From assembly GCF_005519465.1 (NCBI RefSeq), contig NZ_CP027858.1:3100001-3164000 (forward strand): a stretch of DNA of 64,000 nucleotides, given 5' to 3'. Below the pieces are notes generated by a model that worked only from the letters and a program-made list of their open reading frames with translations, was not told the DNA's origin and ran no database searches. Origin of the DNA: Streptomyces clavuligerus. Its GTDB lineage: Bacteria; Actinomycetota; Actinomycetes; Streptomycetales; Streptomycetaceae. The position numbers were made by a program, and so were the translations under genes. Shown here one piece after another: positions 7,516 through 16,176 of this stretch (position 1 is its first letter; each line of letters starts with the position of its first letter).

Positions 7516-9765
7516 CTACGCGAACAGCGCCGGAACGGTCTCCTCGTGCGCGGTCCGCAGCTCGTCCAGGGAGAGCGTGAACTCGCCCTGGATCTCGATC
7601 CCGTCGCCGTCCACGACCCCGATCCGGGTCGCGGGCAGCCCCCGGGCGCCGCACATGTCCGTGAAGCGCAGCTCCTCGCTGCGCGGCACCGAGACCACCG
7701 CCCGTCCCGCCGACTCGGAGAAGAGGAAGGTGAACGCGGACAGACCGTCGGGGACGACCAGCCGGGCGCCCGTGCCGCCGCGCAGGGCGGACTCGGTCAC
7801 GGCCTGGATCAGACCGCCGTCCGAGAGGTCGTGGGCAGCGTCGATCATCCCGTCCCGGGAGGCTGAGATCAGGATCTCGCCAAGCAGCCGCTCCCGCTCC
7901 AGGTCGACCGCGGGCGGCAGTCCGCCGAGGTGGTCGTGGACCACCTGCGACCAGGCCGAGCCGCCGAACTCCTCCCGGGTGTCCCCGAGGAGATAGAGGA
8001 GCTGGCCCTCCTCCCCGAAGCCGATCGGGGTGCGCCGGGTGACGTCGTCGATCACGCCGAGGACCGCGACCACGGGCGTCGGGTGGATCGCCGTCTCGCC
8101 GGTCTGGTTGTAGAGCGAGACATTGCCGCCGGTGACCGGGGTGCCGAGCTGCTGACAGGCGTCGGCGAGCCCCCGGGTGGCCTCGGCGAACTGCCACATG
8201 ACCCCCGGGTCCTCCGGGGAGCCGAAGTTCAGGCAGTCCGAGACCGCGAGCGGCCGGGCACCGGACGCGGCGACATTGCGGTACGCCTCCGCCAGCGCGA
8301 GCTGCGCCCCGGCGTAGGGGTCCAGCTTCGCGTAGCGGCCGTTGCCGTCGGTGGCCATGGCGACGCCGAGGTCGGTCTCCTCGTCGATCCGGATCATGCC
8401 CGCGTCCTCGGGCTGCGCCAGCACGGTGTTGCCCTGGACGAAACGGTCGTACTGATCCGTGATCCACGCCTTGGACGCCTGGTTCGGCGAGGCCACGACC
8501 TTCAGCACCTGCGCGCGCAGCTCCTCGGCCGTCTCCGGCCGGGGCAGCTTCCCCGCGTCGTCGGCCTGGAGGGCGTCCTGCCACGCGGGGCGGGCGTAGG
8601 GGCGCTCGTACACCGGGCCCTCGTGGGCGACGGTCCGCGGCGGTACGTCCACGATCTGCTCGCCGTGCCAGAAGATCTCCAGCCGGTCGCCGTCGGTCAC
8701 CTCACCGATGACGGTGGCGATGACGTCCCACTTCTCGCAGATCTCCAGGAAGCGCGCGACCTTGCCGGGCTCGACGATCGCGCACATGCGCTCCTGCGAC
8801 TCGCTCATGAGGATTTCCTCGGGCGAGAGGGAGGCGTCGCGCAGCGGCACGGTGTCCAGGTCGACCCGCATACCGCCGTCACCGGCGCTGGCCAGCTCGG
8901 AGGTGGCGCAGGAGAGTCCGGCGCCGCCGAGGTCCTGGATGCCCGCGACCAGCTTCTCCGCGAAGATCTCCAGGGTGCACTCGATGAGCAGCTTCTCCTG
9001 GAACGGGTCACCCACCTGGACGGCGGGCCGCTTGGCGGGGCCGGTGGACTCGAAGGTCTCGGAGGCGAGCACGGAGACGCCGCCGATGCCGTCGCCGCCG
9101 GTGCGGGCCCCGTACAGGATGACCTTGTTGCCGGGGCCCGAAGCCTGCGCGAGGTGGATGTCCTCGTGCTTCATGACCCCGATGCAGCCCGCGTTGACCA
9201 GCGGGTTGCCCTGGTAGCAGGGGTCGAAGACGACCTCGCCGCCGATATTGGGCAGGCCCAGGCAGTTGCCGTAGCCGCCGATGCCCGCGACCACGCCGGG
9301 CAGCACCCGCTTGGTGTCGGGGTGGTCCGCGGCGCCGAAGCGCAGCGGGTCGACCACGGCGACGGGACGGGCGCCCATGGCCAGGATGTCGCGGACGATG
9401 CCCCCGATCCCGGTCGCGGCGCCCTGGTAGGGCTCGATGTAGGAGGGGTGGTTGTGCGACTCGACCTTGAAGGTCACCGCGTACCCCTGGCCGACGTCGA
9501 CGACTCCGGCGTTCTCCCCGATGCCGACGAGCAGGGCGTCGTTCTCGGGCGCCTTCTCACCGAACTGCCGCAGATGGACCTTGCTGGACTTGTACGAGCA
9601 GTGCTCGGACCACATGACGGAGTACATCGCCAGCTCGGCCCCGGTGGGGCGGCGGCCCAGGATCTCCCGGATCCGCTCGTACTCGTCCTGCTTCAGCCCC
9701 AGTTCGGCCCAGGGCTGTTCGGCCTCGGGGGTGTCGGTGGCGTGCTTGACGGTGTCGAGGCTCAT
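7516..9765 (-). CDS. purL: Phosphoribosylformylglycinamidine synthase, large subunit
   Basis: A 749-residue small-type PurL, which with PurQ (glutaminase) and PurS makes FGAM from FGAR, ATP and glutamine. Signatures include [12 protein letters not shown] near residue 45, [34 protein letters not shown], and the second-half repeat [12 protein letters not shown] and [12 protein letters not shown]. The ATG at 9765 ([12 protein letters not shown]) is chosen because a GAAAGG ribosome-binding site precedes it; the open frame to 9906 overlaps purQ antisense-free sequence without homology. Order purS-purQ-purL, with a 91-bp gap after purQ. A strong terminator follows. Confidence 0.97.
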   Translation of the reverse strand: MSLDTVKHATDTPEAEQPWAELGLKQDEYERIREILGRRPTGAELAMYSVMWSEHCSYKSSKVHLRQFGEKAPENDALLVGIGENAGVVDVGQGYAVTFKVESHNHPSYIEPYQGAATGIGGIVRDILAMGARPVAVVDPLRFGAADHPDTKRVLPGVVAGIGGYGNCLGLPNIGGEVVFDPCYQGNPLVNAGCIGVMKHEDIHLAQASGPGNKVILYGARTGGDGIGGVSVLASETFESTGPAKRPAVQVGDPFQEKLLIECTLEIFAEKLVAGIQDLGGAGLSCATSELASAGDGGMRVDLDTVPLRDASLSPEEILMSESQERMCAIVEPGKVARFLEICEKWDVIATVIGEVTDGDRLEIFWHGEQIVDVPPRTVAHEGPVYERPYARPAWQDALQADDAGKLPRPETAEELRAQVLKVVASPNQASKAWITDQYDRFVQGNTVLAQPEDAGMIRIDEETDLGVAMATDGNGRYAKLDPYAGAQLALAEAYRNVAASGARPLAVSDCLNFGSPEDPGVMWQFAEATRGLADACQQLGTPVTGGNVSLYNQTGETAIHPTPVVAVLGVIDDVTRRTPIGFGEEGQLLYLLGDTREEFGGSAWSQVVHDHLGGLPPAVDLERERLLGEILISASRDGMIDAAHDLSDGGLIQAVTESALRGGTGARLVVPDGLSAFTFLFSESAGRAVVSVPRSEELRFTDMCGARGLPATRIGVVDGDGIEIQGEFTLSLDELRTAHEETVPALFA

Positions 9766-9856
9766 GCCGAGCACCTTTCGTTCGCTGCTCCGCCCGCGCG
9801 GCCCGGAGGCCCGGCGTCGTTCTCGGTCCGCGGCCCGGCAGCCGCGCGTGCGCCGC

Positions 9857-10573
9857 TCACAGAGCGGCCAACTTCTTGATGACGGAGGTGAAGAAGGCGA
9901 GCCCATCGGTGCCGCCGGTGCCGATCAGCGGCTCCACGGCGTGCTCGGGGTGGGGCATGAGGCCGACGACGTTGCCCTCGGCGTTGGTGATGCCGGCGAT
10001 GTCCCGGAGGGAGCCGTTCGGGTTGAGGTCCCGATAGCGGAAGACGACACGGCCCTCCGCCTCCAGCTCGTCCAGCACCCGCTCATCGGCGACATAGCGG
10101 CCGTCGATGTTCTTCAGGGGGACGGAGATCTCCTGGCCCTGCTCGTAATCGGAGGTCCAGGCGGTGTCCGCGTTCTCCACCCGCAGCCGCTGGTTACGGC
10201 AGACGAAGTGGAGATGGTTGTTCCGGAGCATGGCACCGGGCAGCAGATGCGTCTCGGTGAGGACCTGGAAGCCATTGCAGATGCCCAGGACCGGCATACC
10301 GGCCCTGGCCTGGTCGATGACCGTCTCCATGACGGGGGAGAACCGGGAAATGGCCCCGGCCCGCAGATAGTCGCCGTAGGAGAAGCCGCCGGGGAGGACC
10401 ACGGCGTCGACCTGCTTCAGGTCCTTGTCCCGGTGCCAGAGGGGGACCGGCTCGGCCCCCGCGAGCCGTACGGCCCGCAGGGTGTCCCGGTCGTCGAGCG
10501 TCCCCGGGAAGGTGACGACTCCGATCCGGGTGTTCCCGGAGGGGGCTCCCCCGGGGGTGGTGGTGACCGTCAC
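9857..10573 (-). CDS. purQ: Phosphoribosylformylglycinamidine synthase, glutaminase subunit
   Basis: A 238-residue class I glutamine amidotransferase that supplies ammonia to PurL. The nucleophile elbow [12 protein letters not shown] holds the catalytic Cys, and [12 protein letters not shown] holds the His/Glu of the triad. The [14 protein letters not shown] segment is diagnostic for PurQ. Its start overlaps the purS stop by 4 nt (ATGA, 10570-10573), which indicates translational coupling. Normal length. Confidence 0.97.
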   Translation of the reverse strand: MTVTTTPGGAPSGNTRIGVVTFPGTLDDRDTLRAVRLAGAEPVPLWHRDKDLKQVDAVVLPGGFSYGDYLRAGAISRFSPVMETVIDQARAGMPVLGICNGFQVLTETHLLPGAMLRNNHLHFVCRNQRLRVENADTAWTSDYEQGQEISVPLKNIDGRYVADERVLDELEAEGRVVFRYRDLNPNGSLRDIAGITNAEGNVVGLMPHPEHAVEPLIGTGGTDGLAFFTSVIKKLAAL

Positions 10574-10815
10574 GACTCCACCTTCACGATGAAGTCCTCG
10601 ATGACGGTGTTGGCGAGGAACGTTTCAGCCATCTCGTGGATGCGGGCGAGGGCGGCCTCGTCGACCGGCCCCTCCACCTCCAGCTCGAAACGCTTTCCCT
10701 GACGGACGTCCGCGATGCCGTCGAATCCCAGGCGGGGCAGTGCGCGCTGCACAGCCTGTCCCTGCGGGTCGAGGATCTCGGGCTTGAGCATGACGTCGAC
10801 TACGACGCGTGCCAC
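10570..10815 (-). CDS. purS: Phosphoribosylformylglycinamidine synthase subunit PurS
   Basis: An 81-residue protein, the small subunit that bridges PurL and PurQ in FGAM synthase. The sequence [21 protein letters not shown] is the standard PurS N-terminus. I choose the GTG at 10815 because a GGGAG sequence sits 6 nt upstream; a GTG two codons earlier (10821) is the alternative. It is the first gene of purS-purQ-purL. A hairpin-like dyad lies about 60 bp upstream (10874-10889), and the divergent lsr2 gene begins at 11183. Confidence 0.95.
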   Translation of the reverse strand: MARVVVDVMLKPEILDPQGQAVQRALPRLGFDGIADVRQGKRFELEVEGPVDEAALARIHEMAETFLANTVIEDFIVKVES

Positions 10816-10873
10816 GGGCACTCCCGGTGATGTGTTGCGCTAGGGCGGTTCGCTCAGCGTACCCGGCCCAGAA

Positions 10874-10889
10874 ATCTACTCGCGTAGAT
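10874..10889. promoter_or_regulatory. Inverted repeat upstream of purSQL
   Basis: ATCTAC, 4-nt spacer, GTAGAT, about 60 bp before the purS start in the divergent purS/lsr2 intergenic region. Position suits an operator or promoter element for the purine genes. No regulator can be named from sequence. Confidence 0.4.
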
Positions 10890-10899
10890 ATGGGTGGAT

Positions 10900-11182
10900 A
10901 TAGGAACTGGGCAAGAAGGAACGCGGCCGGGCGGCGGAGTGCAAAAATCCGGTAGAAAATTCCGGTCTTCATTGATCGGACACGCGCACATAATTGGGTG
11001 GGCTTCACAATGCACCGCCCCGCGCTGTACAAAGGAAAGCAGAGGACAGCACCTTTAACCCCTCGACAGCCGGAATGCCGGTATCCCAGCATGTCAGCGT
11101 GGGCGAGCACCCGACGGAGACCCTCCGGGTGACCTTGTCGCCCGGTGGATGCGCGGGAGACCGCGGGAAAGGACCGATATCC
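10900..11182. other. AT-rich divergent intergenic region between purS and lsr2
   Basis: A non-coding gap with a relatively AT-rich patch (about 10925-10995, with A-runs and TAGAAAATT) that is unusual for this genome. Lsr2 binds AT-rich DNA, so an autoregulatory site here is plausible. An open frame covers part of it in phase with lsr2, but it lacks coding character, and a clear Shine-Dalgarno supports the internal GTG at 11183. Confidence 0.4.
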
Positions 11183-11518
11183 GTGGCGCAGCGAGTAGTG
11201 GTCACACTCTCCGACGACATCGACGGCGGAGAAGCAGCGGAAACGGTCAGGTTCGGCCTGGACGGGAAGACGTACGAGATCGACCTCAATCCCGCCAATG
11301 CCAAGAAACTGCGCAAGGCCCTGGCGCCGTACATGGCGGCGGGCCGGAAGCAGGCCGGGGCACAGGGGCGGCGCCCGCGTGCCGCCGCCTACACGCACAC
11401 CGCGCTGGAGCCCGCCCCGGCGGCGGTCCGCGCCTGGGCGCAGTCCAACAAGATGGACGTGCCGGCCCGGGGGCGTATCCCCAAGGCGGTCTACGAGGCG
11501 TTCCGCAAGGCGAGTTGA
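11183..11518 (+). CDS. lsr2: Nucleoid-associated protein Lsr2
   Basis: A 111-residue actinobacterial H-NS analogue that bridges AT-rich DNA and silences acquired genes. The N-terminal dimerisation part (AQRVVVTLSDDIDGGEAAETVRFGLDGKTYEIDL) and the C-terminal DNA-binding part with the RGR hook (VPARGRIPKAVYEAF) are both present. The GTG at 11183 has GGAAAGGA 10-17 nt upstream. It is divergent from purSQL. A GC hairpin follows the stop (11526-11545), and tRNA-Gly genes lie downstream. Confidence 0.95.
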   Translation: MAQRVVVTLSDDIDGGEAAETVRFGLDGKTYEIDLNPANAKKLRKALAPYMAAGRKQAGAQGRRPRAAAYTHTALEPAPAAVRAWAQSNKMDVPARGRIPKAVYEAFRKAS

Positions 11519-11525
11519 GATCGCC

Positions 11526-11545
11526 CGGGGCCCGGACGGGCCCCG
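11526..11545 (+). terminator. Hairpin after lsr2
   Basis: CGGGGCCCG, 2-nt spacer, CGGGCCCCG, located 8 bp after the lsr2 stop. There is no clear T-run, so it may be a weak or factor-assisted terminator. Confidence 0.5.
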
Positions 11546-11559
11546 GTCCCGATCTTGAG

Positions 11560-11590
11560 TTGCGCCGCACCCCCCACCGTGGGCTAAAGT
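11560..11590 (+). promoter_or_regulatory. Possible promoter for tRNA-Gly(UCC)
   Basis: TTGCGC (11560-11565) and TAAAGT (11585-11590) with a 19-nt spacer, about 50 bp upstream of the tRNA. A moderate fit to a housekeeping promoter with a slightly long spacer. Confidence 0.4.
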
Positions 11591-11639
11591 ACGGAACACG
11601 CCGAGGGGCCAACCCGAAAGGGAAGAACCCGAGGATCGT

Positions 11640-11711
11640 GCGGGTGTAGTTCAGTAGCAGAACATCCCCCTTCCAGGGGGAAGGCGCAGTGTGCAATTCC
11701 TGTCACCCGCT
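11640..11711 (+). tRNA. tRNA-Gly(UCC) with non-canonical D and T loops
   Basis: A 72-nt cloverleaf. The acceptor stem GCGGGTG/CACCCGC is perfect, the D stem GTTC/GAAC is perfect, and the anticodon stem TCCCC/GGGGA carries loop CTTCCAG (anticodon TCC). No CCA is encoded. The D loop AGTAGCA lacks the usual GG pair, and the T arm reads GTGTGCAATT where GGTTCRANT is expected, so the G-T-psi-C motif is missing and the T stem is imperfect. Both halves of the D-loop/T-loop contact are therefore altered together. This matches staphylococcal glycine tRNAs reserved for cell-wall synthesis, which have GUGC in place of GT-psi-C. Streptomyces peptidoglycan has a glycine bridge, so a cell-wall role is plausible; a decaying tRNA is the alternative. 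Confidence 0.8.
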
Positions 11712-11786
11712 CTCATCGCCTTACCGACCACCGATGTGGATCAGGTAGAGTGGTGGACGCACCGCTCAGTGAGAGCTGAAGCGGCA

Positions 11787-11895
11787 GCACTGCGGACGTA
11801 GCTCAGTTGGTAGAGCGCAACCTTGCCAAGGTTGAGGTCGCCAGTTCGAACCTGGTCGTCCGCTCAGATTGAAGGCCCGGTTCCGATTTTCGGAA
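11787..11895 (+). repeat. 109-bp direct repeat, copy 1 (tRNA-Gly plus half terminator)
   Basis: Identical to 15959-16067. It covers the whole tRNA-Gly(GCC) and most of its terminator. The two copies lie 4,172 bp apart and flank the ABC transporter and two-component genes. Confidence 0.9.
11792..11864 (+). tRNA. tRNA-Gly(GCC), copy 1
   Basis: A 73-nt canonical cloverleaf: acceptor GCGGACG/CGTCCGC, D loop with GG, anticodon loop TTGCCAA (GCC), T arm with GTTCGAAC. CCA is not encoded. A strong terminator begins 8 bp downstream. An identical copy lies at 15964-16036. Confidence 0.97.
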
Positions 11896-11906
11896 CCGGG
11901 CCTTTT
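11872..11906 (+). terminator. Terminator after tRNA-Gly(GCC) copy 1
   Basis: A long perfect stem built on GGCCCGGTTCCGA/TCGGAACCGGGCC with a 3-nt loop, ending in a TTTT run: a classic intrinsic terminator. Confidence 0.92.
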
Positions 11907-11991
11907 CTGTCTCGTTGCCCCGCCCACCCGGCTGTTTCGGGACGGCTCCCGCTTTTCGCGGCGGCACCGGGCACCCGGGGCGCGCACGACC

Positions 11992-12007
11992 CATGACATG
12001 TGTCATG
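11992..12007. promoter_or_regulatory. Inverted repeat CATGAC-N4-GTCATG upstream of the ABC/two-component operon
   Basis: The 16-bp dyad (arms extend to 7 bp, CATGACA/TGTCATG) lies about 60 bp before the ABC ATPase start. Its form suits a NarL-type response regulator dimer, and one is encoded at the end of this operon, so autoregulation is likely. Inference. Confidence 0.55.
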
Positions 12008-12064
12008 AGCACCAGTGACAGTGCGCACTGCCCACTCCCCCGGGGCGGCGGAATGCTTCCGTAC

Positions 12065-13018
12065 ATGACCACAGACCAGTACGTGATCACGGTGGACGAG
12101 CTGCGGCGGAGGTACGCGGGCGGCTTCGAGGCCGTGAGCGGGATCACTTTCTCCGTGGCGCGCGGCGAGATCTTCGCCCTCCTCGGGACCAACGGCGCGG
12201 GCAAGACCTCCACCGTCGAACTGCTGGAAGGTCTCGCGGAGCCCGCGTCCGGCACCGTACGGGTGCTCGGACACGACCCGTACCGCGAGCGGAGCGCCGT
12301 ACGGCCCCGGATCGGGGTGATGCTCCAGGAGGGCGGCTTCCCCTCCGATCTGACCGCGGCCGAGACCGCGCGCATGTGGTCGGGGTGCACCAGCGGGGCG
12401 CGCCCGGTCGGTGAGGCGCTGGAGCTGGTGGGGCTCGGCCATCGCGCCGACGTCCGCGTCAAACAGCTCTCCGGCGGTGAGCGGCGGCGGCTCGATCTGG
12501 CGCTGGCCCTGCTCGGGCGGCCCGAGGTGCTCTTCCTGGACGAACCCACCACCGGACTCGACGCCGAAGGGCGCCGCGACACCTGGGACTTGGTGCGGGC
12601 GCTGCGCGACACCGGCACCACCGTGCTGCTGACCACGCACTACCTGGAGGAGGCCGAGGCGCTGGCCGACCGGCTGGCGATCATGCACCGGGGCCGGATC
12701 GTGGCCTCGGGCACCCCGGCGGAGGTCACCGCGTCCCGGCCGGCCCGGATCCGGTTCGAGCTGCCCCACGGGGTGCAGCCCGGCCGGCTGCCGCTCGCCC
12801 TGCGCGCCGCGGCCGACGGTCGGCGGATCGAGATCCGGACCCATCAGCTCCAGGAGGCGCTGACCGAGCTGCTGCGGTGGGCGGAGCGGGAGGGCGTGGC
12901 GCTGGCGGCGCTGGACGCCCGGTCCGCCTCGCTGGAAGAGGCGTTCCTGGAGATCGCGCAGACGGAACTGGACATGAGCACGGGCACGGCGACGGGGATG
13001 GCGGGGGCAGGACGATGA
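12065..13018 (+). CDS. ABC transporter ATP-binding protein (ABC-2 drug/lipid exporter type)
   Basis: A 317-residue ATPase. It has Walker A GTNGAGKTS near residue 42, the signature LSGGERRRLDLALALLG, Walker B VLFLDEPTTGLD and the switch His in LLTTHYLEEAEAL. The C-terminal extension (about residues 220-310) is typical of the DrrA/NodI-type ABC-2 family. The ATG at 12065 is chosen by homology, with in-frame ATGs at 12053 and 12005 as alternatives. The stop overlaps the permease start by 4 nt. Substrate unknown; these pairs usually export lipophilic drugs or envelope components. First gene of a four-gene operon ending in a two-component system. Confidence 0.92.
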   Translation: MTTDQYVITVDELRRRYAGGFEAVSGITFSVARGEIFALLGTNGAGKTSTVELLEGLAEPASGTVRVLGHDPYRERSAVRPRIGVMLQEGGFPSDLTAAETARMWSGCTSGARPVGEALELVGLGHRADVRVKQLSGGERRRLDLALALLGRPEVLFLDEPTTGLDAEGRRDTWDLVRALRDTGTTVLLTTHYLEEAEALADRLAIMHRGRIVASGTPAEVTASRPARIRFELPHGVQPGRLPLALRAAADGRRIEIRTHQLQEALTELLRWAEREGVALAALDARSASLEEAFLEIAQTELDMSTGTATGMAGAGR

Positions 13019-13833
13019 CGACAGCGAACAGCACGGCGGGAGCCCGCGGGAAGCGCGGCGGGGCCGCCGGGACCACCGCAGCGGGCCGGCTCGCCGCCCT
13101 CGGACGGGCCGAGTTGACCCTCCTCGTCCGCAACCGCACCGCGCTTCTGATGGCGCTGCTGATGCCGCTGGTGATGGTGTTCGCCGCCCAGGGCTCCCTG
13201 GAGCGGATCGACCCGGAGAAGTCCGGCATGAGCATCGCCGAGGCGTCGATGACCGCCGGGATCGGCATGGTCCTGATCCTGGTGGTCCATGTGAACCTGG
13301 TCTCCGCCTACACCGCCCGCCGGGAGGAACTGGTCCTCAAGCGGCTGCGCACCGGTGAGGTGACGGACCGCGAGATCCTGGCCGGGACCGCGCTGCCCGC
13401 CGTCGGCATCGCGCTGGCGCAGTGCGCGCTGCTGGTCGTGGCCGGAGTCGCCGCCATGGACCTCGGCGCGCCCGCACGGGCCGATCTGCTGCTCGCCGGG
13501 ATCGCCCTGGGCGTCGTCGTGTGCGTCGCGCTGGCCGCGGTGACCTCCGCCTTCACCCGGACCGTGGAGAGTGCCCAGATCACCACGATGCCGATGTTCC
13601 TGATCTCCCTCGGCGGCTCCGGCCTGCTCGTCCCGCTCTCGGTGATGCCGCCGACGATGGAGCGGATCTGCGAAATCCTCCCGCTCACCGGGGTGATGAC
13701 CCTTGTCCGGGCGGGCTGGCTCGGGGGCGTGGACAGCCGGGACCTCACGGTCGCGGCGGTGGGCGCCTTGGTCTGGACGGCGGTCTCGGTGTTTGCTGTG
13801 CAGCGGTGGTTCCGCTGGGAGCCCCGACGCTGA
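13015..13833 (+). CDS. ABC-2 type permease
   Basis: A 272-residue membrane protein with about six hydrophobic segments (near residues 44-58, 85-105, 135-155, 165-185, 205-222 and 245-262). An ABC-2 domain is suggested by LLVRNRTALLMALLMPLVMVF near the N-terminus and REELVLKRLRTGEVTDREILAGTALP in the centre. The ATG at 13015 overlaps the ATPase stop (ATGA), with GGGGCAGGA upstream, so the two halves are translationally coupled. It should form the membrane channel of the exporter. Confidence 0.92.
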   Translation: MTTANSTAGARGKRGGAAGTTAAGRLAALGRAELTLLVRNRTALLMALLMPLVMVFAAQGSLERIDPEKSGMSIAEASMTAGIGMVLILVVHVNLVSAYTARREELVLKRLRTGEVTDREILAGTALPAVGIALAQCALLVVAGVAAMDLGAPARADLLLAGIALGVVVCVALAAVTSAFTRTVESAQITTMPMFLISLGGSGLLVPLSVMPPTMERICEILPLTGVMTLVRAGWLGGVDSRDLTVAAVGALVWTAVSVFAVQRWFRWEPRR

Positions 13834-13967
13834 TGACCGTCCCGGGGCGGCTCGGCGGAACCGGCGCGCGTGCGGCAGCGATACGCGGCCACGGGCACAG
13901 CCGTGCGGACGCACACGGACGTGGGCGTGGGCGCGGCGGCCCGCGCGCTCCGGCAGGGACCGACGTC

Positions 13968-15332
13968 ATGGAGCAGTGGGGCAGCGCAGTGCGGGTGAAG
14001 GGTTTGAGCGGTCGCTGGAGCGAACGCAGCAGACTGGTCAAGGTCGACCTCTACACCCGGGGCACGATCTATCTCGTCATCTGGTCCGCGGTCTCCGTGG
14101 TGGCGGCGCTGCTCGTCCTCCAGAGCGCCACCGGCACGCTCTCCCCGCTCCCGGCCCTGGCGGCGGTGGCCCTCACCCTCGCCCACGGTCTCGTCTGCGC
14201 CCGGCTGGCCCGCCGGGCGATGGACACCTATCTCGGACAGGACGAGGTGCCCCGTGGGCTGCTCGGCTGGGCGACGGCCCTGACCTGCGCCGAGAGCTTC
14301 GTGGCCCTGCTCCTGGTGCGGTCGGGCACGCCCGAGGCACTGGAGGCCCTGCCGGGTCTGCTCTCCTGTGTGGTCCTGCCCCTCAGCGCCGGATACGCCC
14401 TGCTGGTGCGGAACCGGGTCACCGCGCTGGCCCATCTGGGGGTGCTGGCGGCGGTCTTCGCCCTGACCTCCCTGACCGGGATGGGGCTGGGGCAACGGAT
14501 CTTCACCGCCGTGTTCGTCACCTTCGCGAGCGCGTGGCTGGCCTGGACCGGCCGGGCCTCCCTGTGGGTCCTGGCGGTGATGTGGGAACTGCGGGAGGCC
14601 CGCGATGTGCAGGCGCGGCTCGCGGTCGCCGAGGAGCGGCTGCGCTTCGGCCGCGATCTCCATGACGTCCTCGGGCGGAATCTCGCCGTCGTCGCGCTGA
14701 AGAGCGAACTCGCGGTGCAGCTCGCCCGGCGGGGCCGTCCCGAGGCCGTGGACCAGATGCTGGAGGTCCAGCAGATCGCGCAGGACTCCCAGCGTGAGGT
14801 GCGGGAGGTCGTGCGCGGCTATCGCGAGGCCGATCTGCGGGCCGAGCTGGAGGGCGCCCGGAGCGTGCTGGAGGCGGCCGGGATCACCTGCACCGTCGTC
14901 CTGGGCCGGCTGGAGCTGCCGGGGGAGGTCGAGTCGACGCTGGGGTGGGTGGTCCGCGAGGCCGCGACCAACGTCCTGCGGCACGGTGACCCCCGGCGGT
15001 GCACCATCTCGGTGGGCGAGGTCGACGGCACGGCGCTGCTGGTCGTCGAGAACGACGGAGCGGGGCCGCACCCGGCCCCGGCCGCTTCGGCCACCCCGGC
15101 CGCTTCGGCTGCTTCGGCACCGGAACGTCCGGGCACCGGCCTCGCGGGGCTGCGGGAGCGGCTCTCCGCCGTGGGCGGGGAGCTGGAGACCGACTCCGGC
15201 CGGACGGGGCGCTTCCGGCTGCTGGCCCGGATACCCCTCGACCCCACCGGTACGGGTACGGGTGGCGGCATCGGCCGCGAACGGGCGGCCGACGGCGGCG
15301 GAAACACGACCATCGGGGGAGGCACCGGGTGA
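13968..15332 (+). CDS. NarL/DesK-type sensor histidine kinase
   Basis: A 454-residue membrane kinase. Several hydrophobic segments in the first ~210 residues form the sensor. The HisKA_3 box RFGRDLHDVLGRNLAVVALKSELA holds the phosphorylated His, and REAATNVLRHGDPRRCTI with GTGLAGLRERL are the N and G boxes of the HATPase domain. I choose the ATG at 13968 (GGGAC upstream); an in-frame ATG at 13833 that overlaps the permease stop would add a 45-residue Arg/Gly/His-rich leader. It should phosphorylate the adjacent response regulator and control the exporter. Signal unknown. Confidence 0.9.
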   Translation: MEQWGSAVRVKGLSGRWSERSRLVKVDLYTRGTIYLVIWSAVSVVAALLVLQSATGTLSPLPALAAVALTLAHGLVCARLARRAMDTYLGQDEVPRGLLGWATALTCAESFVALLLVRSGTPEALEALPGLLSCVVLPLSAGYALLVRNRVTALAHLGVLAAVFALTSLTGMGLGQRIFTAVFVTFASAWLAWTGRASLWVLAVMWELREARDVQARLAVAEERLRFGRDLHDVLGRNLAVVALKSELAVQLARRGRPEAVDQMLEVQQIAQDSQREVREVVRGYREADLRAELEGARSVLEAAGITCTVVLGRLELPGEVESTLGWVVREAATNVLRHGDPRRCTISVGEVDGTALLVVENDGAGPHPAPAASATPAASAASAPERPGTGLAGLRERLSAVGGELETDSGRTGRFRLLARIPLDPTGTGTGGGIGRERAADGGGNTTIGGGTG

Positions 15333-15940
15333 CGGTGGTACGCGTACTGCTCGCCGACGACGAGCATCTGATCCGGGGGGCGCTGGCGGCGCTGCTCTCG
15401 CTGGAGGACGACCTCGACGTCGTCGCCGAGGCGGCGTCGGGCACGGAGGCGCTGGCCATGGCACGGGCGCACCGCCCCGATGTGGCCGTCCTCGATCTCC
15501 AGATGCCGGGCGCCGACGGTGTGAGTGTCGCCACATCGCTCCGGGGGGAACTGCCCCACTGCCGAACGATGATCGTCACCAGCCATGGGCTGCCGGGCCA
15601 TCTGAAACGGGCCCTGGAGGCAGGTGTGCGGGGGTTTGTCCCGAAGACCCTCAGCGCCCAGCGGCTCGCGGAGATCATCCGTGCCGTCCATGCGGGAAGC
15701 CGCTATGTGGACCCGGAGTTGGCCGCCGACGCGATCTCCGCCGGGGACTCGCCGCTGACCGCCCGGGAGGCCGAGGTGCTGGCGCTGGCGGCGGACGGGG
15801 CCCCCATCGCGGAGATCGCCGAGCGGGCCTCGCTGTCGCAGGGGACCGTACGGAACTACCTCTCGTCGGCCGTGTCGAAGCTGGGGGCCGAGAACCGTCA
15901 TACGGCGGTGCGTCTCGCCCGTCATCGCGGTTGGGTATAG
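15329..15940 (+). CDS. NarL/FixJ family response regulator
   Basis: A 203-residue protein with an N-terminal receiver (LLADDEHLIRGALAALL, phospho-acceptor Asp in VAVLDLQMPG, Lys in FVPKT) and a C-terminal LuxR-type HTH (LTAREAEVLALAADGAPIAEIAERASLSQGTVRNYLSSAVSKLG). The GTG start overlaps the kinase stop (GTGA), with GGGGGAGG 7-13 nt upstream. It probably binds the CATGAC-N4-GTCATG site at 11992. The second tRNA-Gly(GCC) begins 23 bp after the stop. Confidence 0.94.
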   Translation: MTVVRVLLADDEHLIRGALAALLSLEDDLDVVAEAASGTEALAMARAHRPDVAVLDLQMPGADGVSVATSLRGELPHCRTMIVTSHGLPGHLKRALEAGVRGFVPKTLSAQRLAEIIRAVHAGSRYVDPELAADAISAGDSPLTAREAEVLALAADGAPIAEIAERASLSQGTVRNYLSSAVSKLGAENRHTAVRLARHRGWV

Positions 15941-15941
15941 T
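15936..15941 (+). promoter_or_regulatory. Predicted -10 (TATAGT) for tRNA-Gly(GCC) copy 2
   Basis: TATAGT overlaps the response-regulator stop and lies 23 bp before the tRNA, a good distance for a tRNA promoter. The -35 region is not obvious. Confidence 0.45.
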
Positions 15942-15958
15942 GGTCATCGCGCCACGGC

Positions 15959-16067
15959 GCACTGCGGACGTAGCTCAGTTGGTAGAGCGCAACCTTGCCA
16001 AGGTTGAGGTCGCCAGTTCGAACCTGGTCGTCCGCTCAGATTGAAGGCCCGGTTCCGATTTTCGGAA
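15959..16067 (+). repeat. 109-bp direct repeat, copy 2
   Basis: Identical to 11787-11895. Identity breaks upstream of the tRNA and at one base inside the terminator stem (C in copy 1, T here). Confidence 0.9.
15964..16036 (+). tRNA. tRNA-Gly(GCC), copy 2
   Basis: Identical in all 73 positions to the copy at 11792-11864, with anticodon GCC and canonical D and T arms. It is followed by the same terminator with one G-T wobble. Confidence 0.97.
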
Positions 16068-16077
16068 TCGGGCCTTC
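16044..16077 (+). terminator. Terminator after tRNA-Gly(GCC) copy 2
   Basis: The same hairpin as after copy 1 (AAGGCCCGGTTCC/GGAATCGGGCCTT), but with one G-T wobble and a shorter T-run. Confidence 0.85.
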
Positions 16078-16176
16078 GGCGTTTTCCCGTGCCCTCTCCA
16101 CCACCCCGGTTCCTCCCGGGGGTTCTTCCGGCGCGCCTCGGGCCGAGGCGCGCCGGGGCCGTCCCGGCCGGCCGGG

